Positions 1 to 6,049 of a stretch of DNA of 8,639 bases are shown here, in pieces. The DNA lies in assembly GCA_031253365.1 (NCBI GenBank), contig JAIRWE010000062.1, forward strand, positions 1 through 8,639, in the 5' to 3' direction. This stretch comes from Oscillospiraceae bacterium. Lineage in GTDB: Bacteria; Bacillota; Clostridia; Oscillospirales; Ruminococcaceae. Each line of letters starts with the position of its first letter. Within the stretch, counting starts at the first letter, position 1. The notes beneath the pieces are model-generated. The model made no database searches. It saw only the letters and a program-made list of their open reading frames with translations, and was not told where the DNA came from. A program made the position numbers and the translations under genes.

Positions 1-747
1 TGCAAGAGCCTGACGCACATCACAATGCCCGCCAACGGACCCAGACTAGGCAAGGGTGCGTTCAGGAGTCTACCCGCCATTACGGTTTCGTACAAAGGGG
101 CGACTTACGGCGGCAACGGCAACCCGTCGGTTGTTCTTGCGGCGGTGATAAACACCGGGTGTGAAATAATCGATTTCGGCGGGTACGACTGGCTTGTCCT
201 TGAAAAAAAGGATGGCAAGGCTTTGATTTTAAGCTTGTGTGTGTTAGAACACATGGCATACAACGATGAACGTACAGACGTAACATGGGAAACCTGCACT
301 TTAAGGACGTACCTTAATTTCAATTTCTACAACAGCTTCAGCGCGGACGACAAAGCGCGGGTAGTTGAAACGAAAATCAGCAACAAGGATAACCAATGGT
401 ACGGCACATCGGGCGGGAACGACACCGACGACCATATCTTCCTGTTAAGCCTTGAGGAAGTAGTGAAATACTTCGGCGACAGCGGACAGTTAAGCGACAG
501 ACCAAGCAAGAGTACGCGTTATATAGGCGACACGAGTGACACGAGTTATATAAGCGACCAATACAATGACGCCCGTATAGCCTATAGTGCAGAAGTAAGT
601 TCGTACTCTTGGTGGCTTCGGTCGCCGAGCGGTCGTAGTAACCTCGCCGCCTACGTCGACTATCACGGCTTTGTTGTCTTCGTTGACGATTACAGCAGTG
701 TCAGCTCCAATAATGGTGTTCGCCCCGCGATGTGGATTACGGTGTAG
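1..747 (+). CDS. BspA-type LRR / DUF6273 surface protein, 5'-truncated
   Basis: The frame is open from the first base; the ATG at 25 has no ribosome site and lies inside a repeat, so the gene starts outside the window. The first ~35 residues (CKSLTHITMP... then GAFRSLPAITVSYKGATY) are the last unit of a BspA-like LRR_5 domain. The rest is a DUF6273 domain: FGGYDWLVLEKKDGKALILS, an LRTYLN segment, GGNDTDDHIFLLSLEE, then WWLRSPS and the closing GVRPAMWI. DUF6273 has no assigned enzyme activity that I know of; such proteins are usually exported and repeat-rich. The segment between WWLRSP and GVRPA is made only of codons ending in C or T and contains no K, E, Q, M or W, as in retroelement-diversified proteins. 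The gene ends just before a strong terminator. Family assignment is firm; ligand and localisation are inferred, because the N-terminus is missing. Confidence 0.85.
   Translation, partial: CKSLTHITMPANGPRLGKGAFRSLPAITVSYKGATYGGNGNPSVVLAAVINTGCEIIDFGGYDWLVLEKKDGKALILSLCVLEHMAYNDERTDVTWETCTLRTYLNFNFYNSFSADDKARVVETKISNKDNQWYGTSGGNDTDDHIFLLSLEEVVKYFGDSGQLSDRPSKSTRYIGDTSDTSYISDQYNDARIAYSAEVSSYSWWLRSPSGRSNLAAYVDYHGFVVFVDDYSSVSSNNGVRPAMWITV
518..558 (+). repeat. Short degenerate tandem repeat inside the DUF6273 gene
   Basis: GTTATATAGGCGAC at 518-531 recurs as GTTATATAAGCGAC at 545-558 (13 of 14 match), 27 bp apart and in frame. Between them GACACGAGT is repeated exactly in tandem at 529-546. The encoded peptide reads YIGDTSDTS then YISD. 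This looks like a small in-frame slippage duplication in a linker just before the WWLRSP motif. Confidence 0.6.
628..726 (+). other. Candidate DGR variable region (33 consecutive NNY codons)
   Basis: Every codon from 628 (agc) to 724 (ccc) ends in C or T, whereas codons just before (tgg, tgg, cgg, tcg, ccg) and after (gcg, atg, tgg, acg, gtg) often end in G. The encoded stretch holds S, G, R, N, L, A, Y, V, D, H, F and P only. Known DGRs mutate template adenines, so AAY codons become NNY, which encodes just such residues. The invariant-looking AA, G and GVRPA positions sit between the diverse ones, and the region is at the extreme C-terminus of the gene, as in DGR targets. No template repeat or reverse transcriptase lies in the window, so this is a composition-based inference. 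Confidence 0.45.
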
Positions 748-753
748 CGAGAA

Positions 754-775
754 GGGGTTGGGGTTGGTTTTAGGG
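754..775 (+). other. G-rich tract with G-quadruplex potential
   Basis: Four G runs lie just after the stop codon: GGGG 754-757, GGGG 760-763, GG 766-767 and GGG 773-775, with short T-rich loops. One run is only two Gs, so only a two-tetrad quadruplex could use all four. It sits between the candidate variable region and the terminator hairpin. No role is shown. Confidence 0.4.
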
Positions 776-810
776 AAAAGGCGGTCGCTTAAACGGCGGC
801 TGCCTTTTTT
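776..810 (+). terminator. Rho-independent terminator of the DUF6273 gene
   Basis: A 13-bp stem pairs 776-788 (AAAAGGCGGTCGC) with 796-808 (GCGGCTGCCTTTT). It has two G-T wobbles and a 7-nt loop, and ends in a run of six T. It lies 29 bp after the stop codon of the DUF6273 gene and separates it from the next promoter. Confidence 0.88.
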
Positions 811-836
811 GCGCGGCGGGGGAAGTTCCGGGCGGC

Positions 837-865
837 TTGACAAAGCGGCGCGTCGGGGGTATAAT
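837..865 (+). promoter_or_regulatory. Consensus sigma-70/A promoter for the leader ORF and MFS gene
   Basis: TTGACA at 837-842 and TATAAT at 860-865 are separated by exactly 17 bp, matching the consensus at all twelve positions. Transcription should begin near 872, leaving a leader of about 38 nt before the ATG at 910. It is the strongest-looking promoter in the window and should be highly active unless repressed. Confidence 0.9.
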
Positions 866-909
866 GTGTTAAAAGGCGGTTGCCTGTTATGACCGGAGGT
901 GTGTTCACC

Positions 910-1008
910 ATGCGAACCGTTTCTGTCTTTATGAAAAAGGCACGCGCTTGTTGCGCCGCCGCCACATTCCGCGCGTTCCGCGGAAAACCGACGGTTGCGC
1001 TGTTTTGA
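910..1008 (+). CDS. 32-residue leader ORF upstream of the MFS transporter
   Basis: ATG at 910 has an excellent ribosome site (GGAGGT 895-900, 9 nt upstream) just downstream of a perfect promoter. An in-frame ATG at 889 is the alternative start but has no ribosome site. The peptide begins MRTVSVFMKKARACC, is rich in Arg, Ala and Cys, and resembles nothing I recognise. Its TGA (1006-1008) overlaps a TTG (1005-1007) that opens the transporter frame, a stop/start overlap typical of translational coupling. It may be a regulatory leader peptide, or the original start of the transporter displaced by a frameshift at the TTTT run 1003-1006. A small hairpin (GGTG 898-901 with CACC 906-909) could partly mask the ribosome site. 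Being translated is likely; its function is unknown. Confidence 0.5.
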   Translation: MRTVSVFMKKARACCAAATFRAFRGKPTVALF

Positions 1009-2231
1009 CGGGCGCACGGACACTCGAGCCGCAATTAAACTGGAAGCGGACGATGTGGATTTTATGGGCGGCGAATTTCGTCATTACAAGCGGAATGAAT
1101 CTCGTCATCCCTTTTTTGCCTTTTTATATTGAAACGCTGGGCGTTACCGCCACCGACGAGGTCGAAAGGTGGTCGGGCTGGATTTTTTCGGCGCAGTTTG
1201 TGACGTCCGTCATTTTTCAGCCGATTTGGGGCAGCTTCGCGGACAAGCACGGACGCAAGCCCATGCTTATCCGCGCCGCTTTGGGAATGGGGATTGTCAC
1301 CGTTCTGATGGGGATAGCCGGCTCCGTTTGGCAACTGTTGATTCTGCGGCTGATAAACGGTGTTTTCTCCGGCTTTGTTTCGATGGCTATTTCGTTGCAG
1401 GCGTCCGTCACTCCGGATAAAAACGCGGGAGAGGCTTTGGGGACGATGCAAACGGGAGCCATAGCCGGGGGTTTAATAGGACCGTTGCTCGGGGGTTATT
1501 TAGCCGAGTTCATGGATTATACCCATATATTCTATCTGACGGGCGCGCTGCATTTTGCGGCTTGCGCGGTGGTCGTTTTCTTCGTCCGTGAACCCCATAC
1601 CCATAAGCGGGCGGAACGCGCCCCGGGCAAAGGCGCGGCGGACTTGAAGCTGTTGCTCCCGCTTATTCCCGTTTACGTCGCCGCCACCATCACGCAAATT
1701 GGCATGATGTCCATTGAGCCGATTGTAACGATTTATGCGGAAACGATATACGCGGGCGCCGACCTGACGATGGTCGCCGGCTTCGCGGTCGCCGCCACCG
1801 GAATGGCAAACTTGGTCGGGGCGCCGGTTCTCGGCAGAATCGCCGACCGCGTGGGTCAACGGAAAATTCTATATTTTTCGCTTGCCGCCGCGTCGTGTAT
1901 GTACATACCGCAGGCGTTTGCCGCAAACATATATATGCTGCTGGCGGGGCGGTTCCTGCTTGGCTTGTTTATAGGCGGTATGCTGCCTTCGCTGAATGCG
2001 CTTGTAAGGCATTTGGCGCCGAAAAAAATTCAGGCGACGGCTTTCGGTTTTAATTCCTCGGCGATATTCCTCGGTAATTTTACGGGTCCTTTGATTGGAA
2101 GCGGGGTGGCGGCGGCGTTCGGCTTCAGAAGCGTTTTCTTTGTAACCATGGCGATTCTTTTGATTAACGCCCTGATGATTTTCAAGAACAAGCATTTGGA
2201 CGTTCCCGCGCGGACCGACCCGAAAGAGTAG
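1005..2231 (+). CDS. MFS drug:H+ antiporter, DHA1/MdtG-like
   Basis: A 12-helix major facilitator superfamily exporter of the inner membrane, resembling the MdtG/multidrug branch; drug export driven by proton influx is the family role, and the substrate cannot be read here. The sequence opens with LNWKRTMWILWAANF and IPFLPFYIETLGV (TM1). Loop 2-3 has motif A (GSFADKHGRKPML), repeated in the second half as GRIADRVGQRKIL. RLINGVFSG is motif B, and ALGTMQTGAIAGG followed by GPLLGG is the antiporter motif C of TM5. It gives 408 residues from TTG 1005, close to the usual family length. I chose TTG 1005 because it overlaps the leader stop and keeps the NWKR segment seen before TM1 in MdtG-type proteins. 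Alternatives are TTG 948, which has no ribosome site, and ATG 1053, which removes NWKR. The gene is probably transcribed from the promoter at 837-865. Confidence 0.9.
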   Translation: MTGARTLEPQLNWKRTMWILWAANFVITSGMNLVIPFLPFYIETLGVTATDEVERWSGWIFSAQFVTSVIFQPIWGSFADKHGRKPMLIRAALGMGIVTVLMGIAGSVWQLLILRLINGVFSGFVSMAISLQASVTPDKNAGEALGTMQTGAIAGGLIGPLLGGYLAEFMDYTHIFYLTGALHFAACAVVVFFVREPHTHKRAERAPGKGAADLKLLLPLIPVYVAATITQIGMMSIEPIVTIYAETIYAGADLTMVAGFAVAATGMANLVGAPVLGRIADRVGQRKILYFSLAAASCMYIPQAFAANIYMLLAGRFLLGLFIGGMLPSLNALVRHLAPKKIQATAFGFNSSAIFLGNFTGPLIGSGVAAAFGFRSVFFVTMAILLINALMIFKNKHLDVPARTDPKE

Positions 2232-2243
2232 GACGGGGTAAAC

Positions 2244-2349
2244 ATGATTAGTCCAAAAACCAACAATAAAGGCGTCGGCGGCGTCCGCGCTGACGCTGGG
2301 AACGGCGTTCGCCGTCAGACGGCGCGAAAAGCAAGCGGCGAAAAAATAA
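2244..2349 (+). pseudogene. Frameshifted remnant of a cell-wall sorting signal (candidate)
   Basis: Frame 2244-2270 reads MISPKTNNK, close to the (S/N)PKTG-type sortase motif of many Clostridia but with N in place of G. One base later the frame from 2272 reads ASAASALTLGTAFAV, then RRREKQAAKK and a stop at 2347-2349. That is the hydrophobic stretch and basic tail that close such signals. The two halves lie in different frames and no protein body precedes them; the transporter stop is at 2229-2231. Without a frameshift, an ATG at 2244 opens a 42-codon ORF ending at 2372, which has only a poor ribosome site. I read it as debris of a deleted wall-anchored protein gene; chance resemblance is possible. 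Confidence 0.35.
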
Positions 2350-2376
2350 CGGTAAGCAACCGCACCGAATAATCAA

Positions 2377-2415
2377 GCCCGCCGACTTCCTTGGGAATGT
2401 CGGCGGGCGCGTTTT
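2377..2415 (+). terminator. Terminator after the MFS gene, possibly bidirectional
   Basis: A 10-bp perfect stem (2377-2386 with 2399-2408, GCCCGCCGAC / GTCGGCGGGC) has a 12-nt loop and is followed by GCG and TTTT. It lies between convergent genes. On the minus strand the same stem is followed by CTTGATTATT, so it may also stop the minus-strand LRR gene that ends at 2434. Confidence 0.8.
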
Positions 2416-2433
2416 AACCGTTCCGTAAGACGC

Positions 2434-3846
2434 TTACTTTTTCGTCTTAGCCGAAACGACCGCTGTATACTTCCCGTAAACCTTTTTCCCGTCGATAACT
2501 TTATACGCCCTCACCTTGTAATAATACGTCTTATTCGCCGTCAGTTTCGTATTCGCGTATTTCACGGTATCGCCCTTGGAAACGTCGCCGACTTTCTTGT
2601 AACTCCCCGATTTTGAGGTCGCCCTGCGAACTTCATACCCGTCCGCTCCCGAAACCTTTTTCCACGACACCGTGATTTTGGATTTGGAATTGACGGCGGC
2701 TTTCGGCGATTTGGGCGCGGCGAGTTTCCCCACCGTCCATTTCGCGTAAAGGGTTGTCGACTTCGTCACCTTGTCCTTGGTGAAATCCCATTTGGTTTTA
2801 CAGCTTTTTTCCTTATACCAGCCGCCGAAGTCATACCCGGCGCGAACGGGGTTCTTGGGTTTGGAAAGGAGCTTGTTTTTCTCTACCGACTGCCCTGCGG
2901 GCGCGTCGCCCCCGCCGTTAAGGTCAAAGCTGACATGGTACAAATTCGCGAGGAAGGGAATGTTGTAGTTTTTCGCGTGCTCTTCCGCTTTGCTCCCCTT
3001 AACCCCCGTGATGACAAGTCGCTCGTTTCGACCCGAAAACGCACCACTACTGATTGTCGTAACGCCGCCAGGAATAACGACGGATGTAAGGTTTTTGCAA
3101 TTGGAAAACGCCCACATACCAATAGTCGTAACACTATCCGGGATTCTAACCGACGCCAGACCCGTACAACCGGAAAATGCGTCCATATATATTTTCGCAA
3201 GTCCCGATGGTAGCGTTATTTCTTGTAAGGCAGTACAACGACTAAACGCAGAAGTACCAATTTCCGTAACGCTGTTCGGGATTTTAATTGAGGTCAGACC
3301 CGTACAACCGGAAAATGTGTCACTCTCTATTTTCGCAAGCCCCGATGGTAGCGTTATTTCTCGTAAGGCAGTACAACCCATAAACGCCCGAGTACCAATT
3401 TCCGTAACGCTGTTCGGGATTTTCACCGAGGTCAGGTTCGCGCAATTATCAAACGCATAATTACCAATCGCCGTAATCCCCTTCTCGATCGTCACTTCGG
3501 TCAAGTTTTTTGTACTCGCGAACGCATAAGCCCCTATTTTTATGTTTTTTGGCACCGTAACCGACTTCACATTCCCATTCCCGGAAAATATACCATTATT
3601 GGAAAATATCCCATTACTGCCACGAACCTCCACGACCTTATATCCGTCAATCTTGGTCGAGATTTTTACGTCTGCGGCAGTACCGTTATATTTGGTAATC
3701 GTCGCCGTCAAGTCGAAGTTCAACGTGTACTCCCAGTCGCCGGAGGTAATCGCCCCGCTCTTAGCGACCAACCCGCCGTTCGGGACGAGGACGACGCCCG
3801 CCGCCATAGCGAGCGACAAAAATACGCTTAACAGTTTCTTTTTCAT
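2434..3846 (-). CDS. Secreted BspA-like LRR / InlB-repeat / FN3 protein
   Basis: A 470-residue exported protein. MKKKLLSVFLSLAMAAGVVL is a clear signal peptide (about residues 1-30). Residues ~90-275 are BspA-type LRR_5 units of 23 residues (pattern LTSVKIPNSVTEIGTRAFMGC). Residues ~303-371 form an InlB B-repeat (Listeria-Bacteroides repeat): VSFDLNGGGDAPAG, then AGYDFGGWYKE and TTLYAKW. Residues ~375-468 are a fibronectin type III domain (ITVSWKKVSGADGYEVRRA, YYYKVRAYK). There is no sortase motif or C-terminal membrane segment, so it is probably secreted or held non-covalently. BspA and InlB modules are adhesin-type binding units; the ligand is unknown. I chose ATG 3846 over the in-frame GTG at 3879 because the promoter places the transcription start at about the GTG, and because the signal peptide begins at the ATG. 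Confidence 0.92.
   Translation of the reverse strand: MKKKLLSVFLSLAMAAGVVLVPNGGLVAKSGAITSGDWEYTLNFDLTATITKYNGTAADVKISTKIDGYKVVEVRGSNGIFSNNGIFSGNGNVKSVTVPKNIKIGAYAFASTKNLTEVTIEKGITAIGNYAFDNCANLTSVKIPNSVTEIGTRAFMGCTALREITLPSGLAKIESDTFSGCTGLTSIKIPNSVTEIGTSAFSRCTALQEITLPSGLAKIYMDAFSGCTGLASVRIPDSVTTIGMWAFSNCKNLTSVVIPGGVTTISSGAFSGRNERLVITGVKGSKAEEHAKNYNIPFLANLYHVSFDLNGGGDAPAGQSVEKNKLLSKPKNPVRAGYDFGGWYKEKSCKTKWDFTKDKVTKSTTLYAKWTVGKLAAPKSPKAAVNSKSKITVSWKKVSGADGYEVRRATSKSGSYKKVGDVSKGDTVKYANTKLTANKTYYYKVRAYKVIDGKKVYGKYTAVVSAKTKK
3157..3432 (-). repeat. Two nearly identical 138-bp tandem LRR repeats
   Basis: Copies at 3295-3432 and 3157-3294 each encode 46 residues (two 23-residue LRR units; residues 139-184 and 185-230). 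Long stretches are identical in DNA, including synonymous positions, for example CCAATTTCCGTAACGCTG at 3258-3275 and again 138 bp later. Differences cluster at a few codons (RAFMG versus SAFSR, IESDT versus IYMDA). The neighbouring repeats are much more diverged, so this pair looks like a recent duplication or gene-conversion product and a possible site of copy-number change. Confidence 0.85.
3583..3618 (-). repeat. 18-bp tandem duplication encoding NGIFS units
   Basis: Two 18-bp units, 3583-3600 and 3601-3618, differ at two positions. They encode the doubled NGIFSNNGIFSGNGN segment (about residues 78-91) at the start of the LRR domain, and look like replication slippage in frame. Confidence 0.65.
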
Positions 3847-3881
3847 GGATACGTTACCAACCTTTCGTAAAATTTTCACTC

Positions 3882-3910
3882 ATTATAACATTTTTTCGCG
3901 GGAATTTCTA
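3882..3910 (-). promoter_or_regulatory. Promoter of the minus-strand BspA/InlB/FN3 gene
   Basis: Read on the minus strand, TAGAAA (3910-3905) and TATAAT (3887-3882) are 17 bp apart. The -10 is followed by GAGTG. Transcription should begin near 3875, about 29 nt before the ATG, leaving room for the GAAAGG ribosome site. The same TATAATGAGTG module precedes the other minus-strand LRR gene. Confidence 0.75.
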
Positions 3911-3935
3911 TTAGTATAATACATATAAAAAGGCG

Positions 3936-3953
3936 TTTTTTTTTTTTTTTTTT
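3936..3953. repeat. Homopolymer run of 18 T (A on the minus strand)
   Basis: Eighteen consecutive T lie in the divergent region, about 26 bp upstream of the -35 box of the minus-strand LRR gene and about 47 bp upstream of the chemoreceptor -35 box. As an A-tract on the minus strand it sits where an UP-element would lie. Runs of this length are prone to slippage, so its length may vary between cells. Sequencing error in its length is possible. Confidence 0.8.
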
Positions 3954-4000
3954 GTATATATTGCACAAAAGGCGCGGCGGCAACCGCGACGCTTAACTCC

Positions 4001-4029
4001 TTGACAAATGTCACATTTTGTGATATACT
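4001..4029 (+). promoter_or_regulatory. Promoter of the chemoreceptor gene
   Basis: TTGACA at 4001-4006 and TATACT at 4024-4029 are 17 bp apart, one mismatch from full consensus. Transcription should begin near 4036, giving a 5' leader of about 36 nt before the TTG start at 4072. Confidence 0.85.
4008..4026. promoter_or_regulatory. Palindromic operator candidate inside the chemoreceptor promoter
   Basis: A near-perfect inverted repeat centred at 4017, TGTCACA / TGTGATA with a short T-rich centre: TCACA 4011-4015 mirrors TGTGA 4019-4023, and AT pairs extend it outward. It fills the spacer and enters the -10 box, the position of a repressor site. The arms resemble those of CRP/FNR or Rex-type sites but in a different arrangement, so I do not name a regulator. 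Confidence 0.5.
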
Positions 4030-4071
4030 GACGGCAAAAACAAAGGCTGACCGCGGGAAAGGGTGATAAAA

Positions 4072-6045
4072 TTGAAACTGAAGAGCCTCGGGTTAAAAAT
4101 ATCCGCGCTGGTGACGCTGATAATCGTTACAATCGTTGTGTGCTTGTACTTAATCATGTCGGGCGGCACGGATGATTTAGTGGACAACCTCATCAAAAGG
4201 GAGGTTAAAACCGCCAGCGGCGCGCTGACAAGAGCCATTGAGGAATACGAGAAGGAATCTCTTTCCCGTGCCGCCATTCTCGCCAAAGAGCACGAGGTTG
4301 TGGAATCCGTGCTCGTCAGGGACATAAACATACTTAACGAGGATATCGAGGCGTACAGGGAAGGGTTGGACGCCGTGTCGATATGCGATTCAAGCGGAAC
4401 CCTGTTAGCCGGCGACGAGGTTTTAAGCCAGACCGTGCTGACGTCCGCGCTGAAAACGGGCAACGGTACAAGTACAATCGTGAGAAAAGGCACGGACGTG
4501 ATGTTCACGCAGGGGAGCTACCCGATTATCAACGGCGACGGGGCGGTTATCGGGGCGGTCGTGTGCGGGTACGATTTTACCAAAACCGAGTATGTGGACG
4601 AAGTTAAAATTCGCACCGACTGCGAAGCCACCATCTTCGCGGGGGATACCCGTCTGAACACCACCCTTGTGGGCGAAGACGGGAAAAGAGTGGTAAACAC
4701 GAAGGCGAGCGACGCCGTTATTGACGCCGTAATCAATAATCGGCAGGACTATACGCTGATTATAGAGTTGTTCGGTTCCAAATATTCCGCCTACTACACG
4801 CCCCTGATTAGGGAGGGCGACGTCATCGGAATGTTGTTCGTGGGCGTGAATGTCGGGGAATCCATAGCGGCGCAGGAAAAAATCAGAAACGAGATATTGC
4901 TGATTGCCCTTGTATCGGGCATTGTCGGCATAGCCGCGATATTTATTTTCAGTATTGTTTCCGTAAGCAGACCGCTTAAAAGAATAGGCGCTTTCGCGGA
5001 AAAAATCAGTTCGGGCAATATCGGTATTTCCTCCTCGGGGCAATCGAGCATAGGTATAAGGTCGAAGGACGAGGTCGGAGTTCTGGCGGAAGCGTTGGAA
5101 CGGGCTTACACCCGGCTTCAAGGGTATGTGGGGGAAATAAACACGCGGATGCAAGGGTTGGTCGAGGGTGATTTGGTTACCGAAAGTTCCTATGCTTTCC
5201 AGGGGGATTTCATACTGATTAAGGATTCGATTAACAGCATCGTCCACAGCTTAAATCAAGTGATGACCGAAGTCGACGGTTCGGCGAACCAAGTGTCAAG
5301 CGGCGCCAAGCAAATAGCGGACGGGGCGAGTTCCCTCTCGCAAGGCGCAATCGAGCACACAAACAGCATCGCCGTCCTTTCCGAAACGATAAGCAATATT
5401 TCAGAAAAAACCAAGAAAAACGCCGACGTGGCGAAAGAGGCGGCAAATTTGTCGGACGTTATCAAAGGCAACGCCGAAACCGGCAGTTCGCAAATGAAAA
5501 GCCTGATGGAGGCGGTAAAGGAAATTAACGAGGCGAGCGGGCAAATCAGGCGCGTAATTAAAATAATTGACGACATCGCGTTTCAAACCAACATTCTCGC
5601 GCTCAACGCCGCCGTCGAAGCCGCCCGCGCGGGTCAGCACGGCAAAGGCTTCGCGGTCGTCGCCGAAGAGGTACGCAACCTCGCCGCCAAAAGCGCGGAC
5701 GCCGCGAAAGATACGGGCGCCCTAATCGAAAACTCTATTGATAAAGCGAACTACGGCTTAAAACTCGCGGACGAAACTTCCGCGTCGCTCAATGACATCG
5801 TCGACGGGATAAACAGGAGCGCGGAAATAATAGCCCAAATCGCGCAGTCGTCAAACGAGCAGACCGCCGATATATCGCAAGTCAACGAAAAAATCGAAAA
5901 CGTCGCGCTGATTGTCCGGCAAAGCAGCGGAACCGCCCAGGAAAGCGCCGCCGCAAGCGAGGAAATGAGCAGTCAGTCCGATGTGTTGACGCAGATGATT
6001 TCGCATTTCAAACTAAAAGGCGGCAACTCAAAAGGCGGCGGCTGA
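4072..6045 (+). CDS. Methyl-accepting chemotaxis protein (Cache-type sensor)
   Basis: A 657-residue transmembrane chemoreceptor that would signal to CheA/CheW. TM1 spans about residues 10-30. A Cache-like extracytoplasmic sensor covers ~35-270 (AVSICDSSGTLLAG; YSAYYTPLIREGDVIGMLFVGVN); TM2 spans ~274-298. HAMP starts at SRPLKRI (~299-350). A long coiled coil follows, with the conserved hairpin tip DIAFQTNILALNAAVEAARA at 501-520. It ends GGNSKGGG without a CheR-binding pentapeptide. The ligand is unknown. Start: GGGTGAT (4061-4067) matches the anti-Shine-Dalgarno and is well spaced for TTG 4072; the GTG at 4063 lies within that site and would add three residues. No che or flagellar genes are nearby, so this is an orphan receptor locus. 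The gene meets the next, convergent gene with a 4-bp gap and no visible terminator. Confidence 0.95.
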   Translation: MKLKSLGLKISALVTLIIVTIVVCLYLIMSGGTDDLVDNLIKREVKTASGALTRAIEEYEKESLSRAAILAKEHEVVESVLVRDINILNEDIEAYREGLDAVSICDSSGTLLAGDEVLSQTVLTSALKTGNGTSTIVRKGTDVMFTQGSYPIINGDGAVIGAVVCGYDFTKTEYVDEVKIRTDCEATIFAGDTRLNTTLVGEDGKRVVNTKASDAVIDAVINNRQDYTLIIELFGSKYSAYYTPLIREGDVIGMLFVGVNVGESIAAQEKIRNEILLIALVSGIVGIAAIFIFSIVSVSRPLKRIGAFAEKISSGNIGISSSGQSSIGIRSKDEVGVLAEALERAYTRLQGYVGEINTRMQGLVEGDLVTESSYAFQGDFILIKDSINSIVHSLNQVMTEVDGSANQVSSGAKQIADGASSLSQGAIEHTNSIAVLSETISNISEKTKKNADVAKEAANLSDVIKGNAETGSSQMKSLMEAVKEINEASGQIRRVIKIIDDIAFQTNILALNAAVEAARAGQHGKGFAVVAEEVRNLAAKSADAAKDTGALIENSIDKANYGLKLADETSASLNDIVDGINRSAEIIAQIAQSSNEQTADISQVNEKIENVALIVRQSSGTAQESAAASEEMSSQSDVLTQMISHFKLKGGNSKGGG

Positions 6046-6049
6046 CGGC

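Noticed and set aside
490..1023. Long minus-strand open frame across the end of the DUF6273 gene and the MFS leader
   Set aside because: It runs antisense through a well-supported coding region, a terminator and a promoter, and its Arg/Pro/Thr-rich product resembles no family.
2426..2449. TAAGACG/CGTCTTA inverted repeat at the end of the minus-strand LRR gene
   Set aside because: It is a 7-bp stem with a 10-nt loop that overlaps the stop codon and is not followed by a T run on either strand, so I do not call it a terminator.
3157..3432. CRISPR-like spacing of repeats in the LRR gene
   Set aside because: The repeats are in frame, encode 23-residue LRR units and have no unique spacers.
3847..3879. 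Upstream GTG start for the BspA/InlB/FN3 gene
   Set aside because: The -10 box is at 3887-3882, so transcription starts at about this GTG; no ribosome site could precede it, and the signal peptide begins at the ATG at 3846.
3915..3920. TATAAT on the plus strand in the divergent region
   Set aside because: No acceptable -35 box lies 16-18 bp upstream, and the transcript would enter the T18 run; the chemoreceptor has a better promoter at 4001-4029.
4423..5247. Minus-strand open frame of 274 codons opposite the chemoreceptor
   Set aside because: It is the antisense shadow of clear chemoreceptor sensor, TM2 and HAMP coding sequence; composition is not protein-like and no ribosome site was evident.
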